From NCBI GenBank assembly GCA_023515795.1, contig JALGPX010000149.1, forward strand, positions 1 to 22,641: a DNA stretch of 22,641 nt. The letters are read 5' to 3'. The translations under genes were made by a program, and so were the position numbers. Shown here one piece after another: positions 16,983 through 22,641 of this stretch. The notes under the pieces were generated by a model that saw only the letters and a list, made by a program, of their open reading frames with translations, ran no database searches and was not told the origin of the DNA. This DNA comes from Amoeboaphelidium occidentale (lineage: Eukaryota; Aphelidiomycota; Aphelidea). Position 1 is the stretch's first letter. The number at the start of each line of letters is the position of its first letter.

Positions 16983-18518
16983 ATGCATTTGACTTTGATA
17001 TTTTCAGTATTTCTGATGACAGTTACTTTAGCCAAGCACGTTGTTATTGTCGGAGCTGGACCAGGTGGTCTTTTGTCAGCTATCAATTTTGTAAACCGCG
17101 GTTGGAAGGTCACCCTTGTTGAGAAGGATTCTGATTTGTCTTCTGTTGCCGTATCATCAAAGAAGAGTTGGGCTATCGGGTTGAACAGAATTGGCGAAGA
17201 TGCTTTAAATCGCGTTCCTGGTTTACTAGAACACGTAAAGCCCGCTGCAATCAAATTGCAAAAGGCGATAATGGTGATGTTTGGCAGAAAGGTCGAAGAT
17301 GAGATGGAAAATCAAGTTGTTGACAGAAATTACATGGTGCAGCTGCTAACTGAGTACCTGTTTCGGCTATCTTCTAGTGTTGGTGATAAATTCGACGTGA
17401 AGTTTAGTACCAACATCATTTATGTTGATGGCAAAAGGCAAATTGTTAGATACGAGAAAGATGGTGAACTGGGTTCAATTCATTACGATTTGCTTGTTGG
17501 TGCTGATGGCGCTCGCTCAATGGTGCGCAACTCGCTGTTCACGAAGTTGCCGGAATTTGAGGGCCAGCAAGGGTCAATTTTCATGTTCATCAAGTCCATC
17601 TTCATGCAGGCTCCAGAAGGTTTTGCTAACGATGTCATGTTAGGCATTCCCGGCGGTATCAAGGGAATGATGATTATGTTCATGCCAGGTCCAGAGGGAT
17701 CAATGAATGTCCTTTTCACAACAAACGACAACAGTGTTGTTGACGAAGAGATTTGGAGAAACGACCCAGATCAGCTTTGTGTGTACTTGAATAAGCACAT
17801 TAAGCACGCTGTCCGCAATGTCAAAGAATTAAGAAATCTGGAGTTTTCAATTAAAGATTGCAAACAATTTACATCAAGTTACTGGTATCGCCCACAGCAA
17901 GTTCTTTGCCGCCCATATCATGTTCCTGTAAGTTTGGGCTCTGCAATTTTGTTGGGAGACGCAGCTCATGCGACCAGTCCTAGCATGGGTATGGGAATGA
18001 ACATGGCACTTGAAGACGCCAAAGTTCTTGATGAGCTCTTGGATTTGCATCGGGAAGATTTGGTTCAAGTTCTTCCAGCATACTCTGAAGCGCGTATGAA
18101 AATTGGTCACGCATTGACGGAACTATCATTTAACACGATACCCGTTACTTTTGGAGCTCTTGTTGGTAATCAACTGAAGTCGATGATGTGGTCTGCATTG
18201 CACCGCTCATCGTTTGGTTTGGCCGAGAAAGGAATTTTTGAACTCATAAGAGAAGCCGCTCCACTCGACAAAGTCTGGGAGGTCGCCAAGAAACAAGGGA
18301 TCTATGACTCAAGTAAAAGAACTAATGATAGAGAAATATGCTCCATGAGAGAATGTGAGCTCGGACTCAAGAAACCAACGAAGAGCATTCAGGCTGCTAT
18401 GATGAAGAATCGTGCCATGAAATCGAGAGATATCTCAGAATTGAAGAAGTTCGGTGTAAATACACCACAAATGACAGAACCAGGTGAGTTCTTTGATAAG
18501 AGGGAAGAAACTCAATGA
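16983..18518 (+). CDS. FAD-dependent monooxygenase (group A, kynurenine 3-monooxygenase-like)
   Basis: This 511-residue protein is a flavoprotein hydroxylase that should use NAD(P)H and O2. An N-terminal hydrophobic stretch (about residues 2-16) precedes the FAD-binding Rossmann motif VVIVGAGPGG and the ribose-binding Glu in LVEKD. The mid-protein LLVGADGARSMVR is the DG motif that contacts FAD and NAD(P)H. The GD motif is AILLGDAAHATSPSMGMGMN. The order and spacing fit group A monooxygenases, and the GMGMNMALED block recalls kynurenine 3-monooxygenase and related enzymes; the substrate is not determinable. A second ATG at 17016 would remove most of the hydrophobic segment, so membrane or secretory targeting depends on start choice. 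Its stop is 28 bp before the ATG of the WD40 receptor gene. It is intronless. Confidence 0.85.
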   Translation: MHLTLIFSVFLMTVTLAKHVVIVGAGPGGLLSAINFVNRGWKVTLVEKDSDLSSVAVSSKKSWAIGLNRIGEDALNRVPGLLEHVKPAAIKLQKAIMVMFGRKVEDEMENQVVDRNYMVQLLTEYLFRLSSSVGDKFDVKFSTNIIYVDGKRQIVRYEKDGELGSIHYDLLVGADGARSMVRNSLFTKLPEFEGQQGSIFMFIKSIFMQAPEGFANDVMLGIPGGIKGMMIMFMPGPEGSMNVLFTTNDNSVVDEEIWRNDPDQLCVYLNKHIKHAVRNVKELRNLEFSIKDCKQFTSSYWYRPQQVLCRPYHVPVSLGSAILLGDAAHATSPSMGMGMNMALEDAKVLDELLDLHREDLVQVLPAYSEARMKIGHALTELSFNTIPVTFGALVGNQLKSMMWSALHRSSFGLAEKGIFELIREAAPLDKVWEVAKKQGIYDSSKRTNDREICSMRECELGLKKPTKSIQAAMMKNRAMKSRDISELKKFGVNTPQMTEPGEFFDKREETQ

Positions 18519-18522
18519 AATC

Positions 18523-18528
18523 AATAAA
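18523..18528 (+). terminator. Poly(A) signal of the FAD monooxygenase gene
   Basis: AATAAA begins 5 nt after the TGA stop (18516-18518) and lies 18 bp before the next gene's ATG. Confidence 0.55.
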
Positions 18529-18546
18529 ACTTGGACGCTTTAGGGA

Positions 18547-21500
18547 ATGAAGAATCGAGTTGTTTCATCCAGTTCAAAAATGCTTCAACGCAAACTTTTG
18601 CTTACAATTGGACTAGTATTGCTGCAGGCTTCTGTTTCAAGCTTAGAGCACCTGAGAAGTTATTTGTTACAAGACGGTTCATCGAATGTGGCAGCGATCA
18701 GCATCTACGAAGGCTCACTACTTCTAACCGCCTCAAGCGACATCGTCCAAAAAGACCTTAATACCGGCGCAATAAAAAGAACATTTAGGGCACATTCCGG
18801 CCAAGTTAATGCATTCATGGTTATAAGTGATAACAAAATGATCAGCTCAGGTTGGGATGATATGATCATAATGTGGGATTTGGTCACTGGTTCTGTAATC
18901 AAGAGGATTTGGCTAGGGTCATTAGACACTCGAGTGGAAGTCGTTGTACTTCACAATGACTATCTTTACGCTGGTGGGTCTGATAAACGAATTCGTAAAG
19001 TCGATAAGATCACTGGCAAGATCTTTGTATTTGGTAGGAGTTTTGCAACAGATAAGACTAAATTTCCTAGAACAGAATGTTCCTGTTAATACAATGGTTG
19101 TTCAAGACGACTTTCTGATAGTCAGCCTGAGGAGAGTAGACAATCTGGTTAAAATTGACTCCACCACTGGTGCATACATGCATTCTTTCATAGGGCATCC
19201 TAATTCCGTTTTTGCCCTTCAACTACGGGAAAACTATCTCTTCTCAGGCTCAGCTGATACGAATATCATCTGTTGGAATCCATTAAACGGTGACAAACTC
19301 AGGACTCTGACAGGGCACTCTGATGAAGTGCATACCTTGCTATTGGTCGACAATATATTGTACTCAGGCGGAAGCGATTTCAAGATAATTAAATGGGACA
19401 TTGAAAGCTGGCAGATAATTCAGGAGCTCCCTAATGCTCACACCAATATTATTAGATGTTTAGCACATAGTGACGGATTGTTACTTTCAGGATCTAACGA
19501 CGCAACAGTCATCAAATGGAACGCAACATCAGGGAATCGTATGTTCACTTTTCGTGGATTATCCAAGAAACTTTGGTCTGTTGTCTTTTGGAATAATTTC
19601 GTTATCACAGGCGGTGATGATTCGAGCATTCTTGTTTGGGATGCTTCTGCCAATTATCTTGCGCCCACTGCATTTATGTTGGCTCATGTAGGTCCAGTCA
19701 ATTGCCTTTTTGTTTACAAGAACTCGTTATTTTCTGGAAGTTCTGATAGACTAATATTGCAATGGAACCTCTTAACCTTGCTGCAAGAGAAATCATTTCA
19801 TGGTAAGTTAATGATCAACAACTTGTTTAACTTCTTAGGCCATGCAAAATCCGTGATTGCCATAATAGCAGATGATCTCAAACTTTATTCAGGGAGCAAT
19901 GATTTAAGTGTTAGAATCTGGAGCATATCCAGCGGCATTACCGAACATGAATTAACTGGTCATACAAATTCTGTTAGTTCCTTGCAAATGAATGAAAATT
20001 ATATTTATTCCAGTTCATTTGACAAAACCATAAAAGAATGGTCTAGGACTTTACTACAAAATACTAAAACGATAACATGTAAATTTTCATGTAAACTGTA
20101 ACATTGTAGATCATAGCACATTGTTTTCAATCTTACTTTTTGAAAATTCAATAGTTGCTGGCTCGTATGGTATTGTGAGATTTGATATTACTACTGGATC
20201 AGCTCTTGGATCTGAACGAGGTAATTAAAATTTAAGGTTCTTTTAATTTTTAGAGACTATCAGTTGCATAACCATAGTAGCAAAAAGAGAGCTTCTTTAC
20301 AGCGGTCACGCAGATAGTACTATTCGAGTAAGAGATTTCAGCTCTTTGAGCGTCCTTGAAACATATCAAGGCCATCTAGATGGTGTCGTTGCACTTGACT
20401 TTGACACAGCAGGAAATCTTTATTCAGCTAGCTTTGATGGTTCGGCAAAAAAGTGGAACATGTTGTCTCGCAGAGTTGCATTTTCTTTTGAAAATCGAAA
20501 TGCATCTGTTACATCTTTGGTTGCGTTTGGGGATGTTTTGTTTGTTGGCAACAAGAACGGAGCGATGAACGCATTTGAAATTCATGGCGCCATGCTGCAA
20601 TTATCTCTTAATTTGCACAGGAAGGCCGTTTCGTCTTTACTTGTGTATAATAACAATCTTTACTCCGCTGGGATGGACGGTTTGATCTTAAAATACGCGC
20701 TAGACAATGGAATGGGGAATACGGTCGTTTCAGAATCTGATTCTTCTTCATATCACAGCTTAATTCACTTAAAGCAAGGAATTGCAGTAGTTAATGGAAA
20801 TTTTGAAATTCTGCTATTTTATTTAAACAGATCGCAGGACTCCACAAAGACCATCACGTCTTCCGTTCCGATAGTTTGTATAAGCGCTTCCGAGAAACAT
20901 ATCATGGCCGGAACCAAGGTTGGGACAATATTGGGCTGGGACTTAATAACTCTCCAATCGTCGTTTACTCTGAAAAAACACACTTCGCAGATTAATGCAT
21001 TACTACTCAACGAAGATTCGCTCTTTTCAGCTTCGGATGACAAAACAATTATTCATTGGTCACTTGAATCTAAACAAGTTGTGCAAGAACTGAAAAGGTA
21101 TTCCACCAGGGCTCTTGGTCATCTTGGTCCTGTAAGTTGCTTGGCCATCTGCTATACAGTTTTATTTTCTGGTGGGTTGGACACTACAACAAGACGATGG
21201 AACATACAAACTGGCGTTCATGAAGAAGCTTATTTTGGACCATCAAAAGCTGTCACCGCAATTACCTGCCACAACCAATCTTTGTTCGTAGGAAGCGACG
21301 ATTTCTCAGTGTTCATGTTCAAACCGATCTTTCCTGAAATTGATGCTGCTCCGATGACTACGAGCACTGGGTTTCTTAAGACTCAACGTAAAATACTAAA
21401 GAAAATTCAAACAGCATCAATGCGGAATGAAAAGAATGTTCAAAATCTCATCATGATCGTCGGAGTTTTGGTGGTCGCCGTCATTAGTGTGATTGCTGCT

Positions 21501-22316
21501 GTTTACAGCTTTCGATACACTAAGTTTGTACACAGCCATCAGGTTGAGACCAAAATGTCGACTAATGATGCTTCAAGTTCTGTTGTTACGAATATGGAAA
21601 CGGTTGTAAATTCAATCATGGGAATATCCAAACATGCCGCTTACTTACTTCATCCTGAAATGATTCTGCCTGTCAAGAAGATTGCTGTTGGCGGTGGCGG
21701 GGAGTTATATCTCGCAAAGCTCATGGATCAAGGATTGATCAAGAAGGACGGCGAATTTGTTATTCAGAAGGTAGTATTCATAAAAAACAAGGCCAGCACA
21801 GAGGCTTTTTATCAAGAAGTTGGAATCATGATTATGCTTGGTACTTTTTCAAATTTCTGCAGAATAATTGGTTATACCGAGAAACCGTTCGCTATGATTT
21901 TGAAGTATTACCCCGCTGGTTCTCTATACGAGTGGCGTCGCCAAAACAAAATCAATCAGAAGGTTTTACTGAAAATTGTCACTGATATTGCTCATGCCCT
22001 TCGTGTCATGCATACACATTACTTGGCTCACTGTGATATCAAGACGCAAAATGTGTTAATCGAGTACGTTAATGAGAGGCCAGACTGTTTCTTGACAGAT
22101 TTTGGTATAACAAAGATTCTATCAGACAGGATTGTTAGCTCAAAGCTCTTTAAAATTATCAACCTTAGAGGTTTATCAGTTCACTACGCATCCCCCGAGG
22201 CATTTAACTATTTCAAGCGCCAATCCTTGGAGAGAATTGACTTCGAAAAATTTGATATTTACTCTTGGGCATCTGTTATTTATGAAGTTGCTAATGGAAG
22301 ATCACCATGGAACTGA
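18547..22316 (+). CDS. WD40-ectodomain receptor-like protein kinase (five exons)
   Basis: The gene was rebuilt as join(18547..19033, 19071..19802, 19839..20078, 20110..20220, 20254..22316), 1210 residues, with GT-AG introns of 37, 36, 31 and 33 nt, all phase 1. A signal peptide follows Met1 or Met12 (LLLTIGLVLLQASVSS). Residues of about 35-890 are continuous WD40-like blades; I count 21, enough for three seven-bladed propellers, with several potential N-glycosylation sites. A membrane helix lies at about 922-945. The kinase domain starts near 990: glycine loop around G1003 (GGGGELYLAKL), the likely ATP-site Lys in FVIQKVVF, catalytic loop HCDIKTQN with D1118 and N1123, DFG with D1139, then SPE. 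The sequence stops at a TGA just after the subdomain IX segment (DIYSWASVIYEVANGRSPWN), so subdomains X-XI are missing. The HRD Arg is Cys. The predicted role is cell-surface sensing; ligand unknown. Transcript confirmation is lacking. Confidence 0.8.
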
Positions 22317-22491
22317 ATGTGCTTTTTAAATCGTTTAGTAATGAATATATTATTATGTCTCATTGCGTTGATCTTTCCCCGTTTGTTGGCAATTCACAAC
22401 CTGTTTCAACTTTGAAACTAGCAAATGAAACTTCAAGTTTTAACGAAGTTCCTTACTATAACCTGTCTTTGCTAATTTGCGGCATGTTTAG
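22317..22491 (+). other. Junction between tandem WD40 kinase genes
   Basis: After the premature-looking stop no kinase C-terminal sequence was found in any frame. There is no AATAAA. One frame is open at 22307-22498 but does not resemble a kinase or a WD40 repeat. The right end, GCTAATTTGCGGCATGTTTAG, has the branch-like CTAAT and TAG of an intron 3' end. Confidence 0.4.
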
Positions 22492-22641
22492 ATCATGAGA
22501 AAAGTTTCCTGCGCCAGGACGCTGCATCGAATGTATTTTCAGTGGCAACGTACGGAGAATCCATGTTGCTTAACGTATTCACTGATGTTGTTGAGAAAGA
22601 TATCGAGACCGGGTCAGTCAAGAGAACATTCAGAGCTCACC
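22492..22641 (+). CDS. Second WD40 receptor gene copy, partial (runs off the window)
   Basis: This frame is open to the window end and encodes a close relative of the start of the neighbouring receptor. FLRQDAASNVFSVATYGES aligns with LLQDGSSNVAAISIYEGS, and KDIETGSVKRTFRAH aligns with KDLNTGAIKRTFRAH, the first WD40 blade. The frame is closed by a TAA at 22473-22475 and has no ATG before the homologous region, so the real first exon must be joined by splicing or is lost. The 5' boundary given assumes an intron ending at TTTAG (22487-22491). No signal peptide could be found in this frame. Confidence 0.6.
   Translation, partial: MMRKVSCARTLHRMYFQWQRTENPCCLTYSLMLLRKISRPGQSREHSELT

Noticed and set aside
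20346-22316. Separate WD40-kinase gene starting at 20346
   Set aside because: The first codon is TTG in the middle of a WD40 blade; a 33-nt intron joins it cleanly to the upstream exon.
22307-22498. 63-codon frame after the kinase stop
   Set aside because: Its sequence matches neither kinase subdomains X-XI nor a signal peptide plus WD40 start, and its ATG overlaps the kinase's last codons.
1-22641. CRISPR array, rRNA, intact transposon or viral insertion
   Set aside because: No regularly spaced direct repeats, rRNA-like sequence, transposase or viral polymerase was recognised.

Overview
This is a gene-dense eukaryotic nuclear window, roughly 40% GC by eye. It most likely comes from an early-diverging fungus (chytrid- or Cryptomycota-like). 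The evidence is an Atg15-type vacuolar lipase, a Rho1 GTPase with a CLLI prenylation box, a SUN-domain protein, a group A FAD monooxygenase, standard codon usage and spliceosomal GT-AG introns. The introns are extremely short (31-45 nt). The organism assignment is inference. Several long frames open with GTG or TTG, which a eukaryote would not normally use, so starts were reassigned to ATG or to a spliced upstream exon.

Layout: 1-631 has no gene but holds a 112-bp imperfect palindrome. 632-1165 (+) is an unknown coiled-coil protein. 1216-1815 and 2173-2856 (both -) are related small proteins with signal peptide, Ser/Gly-rich linker, hydrophobic segment and acidic tail. 3190-4590 (+) is a SUN protein. 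4656-5912 (-) is an Atg15-like lipase, whose ATG lies 24 bp from that of a divergent mitochondrial carrier (5937-6809, +). 7214-8497 (-) is a Ser/Pro-rich protein with a faintly recombinase-like C-terminal half. 8808-10103 (+) is an F-box/LRR protein, convergent with and 33 bp from four-exon RHO1 (10137-10839, -). 11122-14741 (-) is a three-exon, twelve-TM adenylate cyclase of animal type. 15121-16737 (-) is an exostosin-like glycosyltransferase, divergent from an FAD monooxygenase (16983-18518, +).

The end of the window holds the most unusual content. From 18547 to 22316 (+) one five-exon gene can be rebuilt across frames. It encodes a signal peptide, about 21 WD40-like blades (3 x 7), a transmembrane helix and a protein kinase domain that stops after subdomain IX. 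It therefore looks like a receptor kinase with a giant secreted beta-propeller ectodomain. A second copy begins within 200 bp and runs off the window, so this is a tandem family.

The predicted products cover membrane and cAMP signalling (WD40 receptor kinase, adenylate cyclase, Rho1), nuclear envelope architecture (SUN), autophagy and lipid turnover (Atg15), mitochondrial transport, ubiquitin targeting (F-box) and secretory glycosylation. No operon-like functional grouping is evident. No tRNA, rRNA, CRISPR array or intact transposon was seen.
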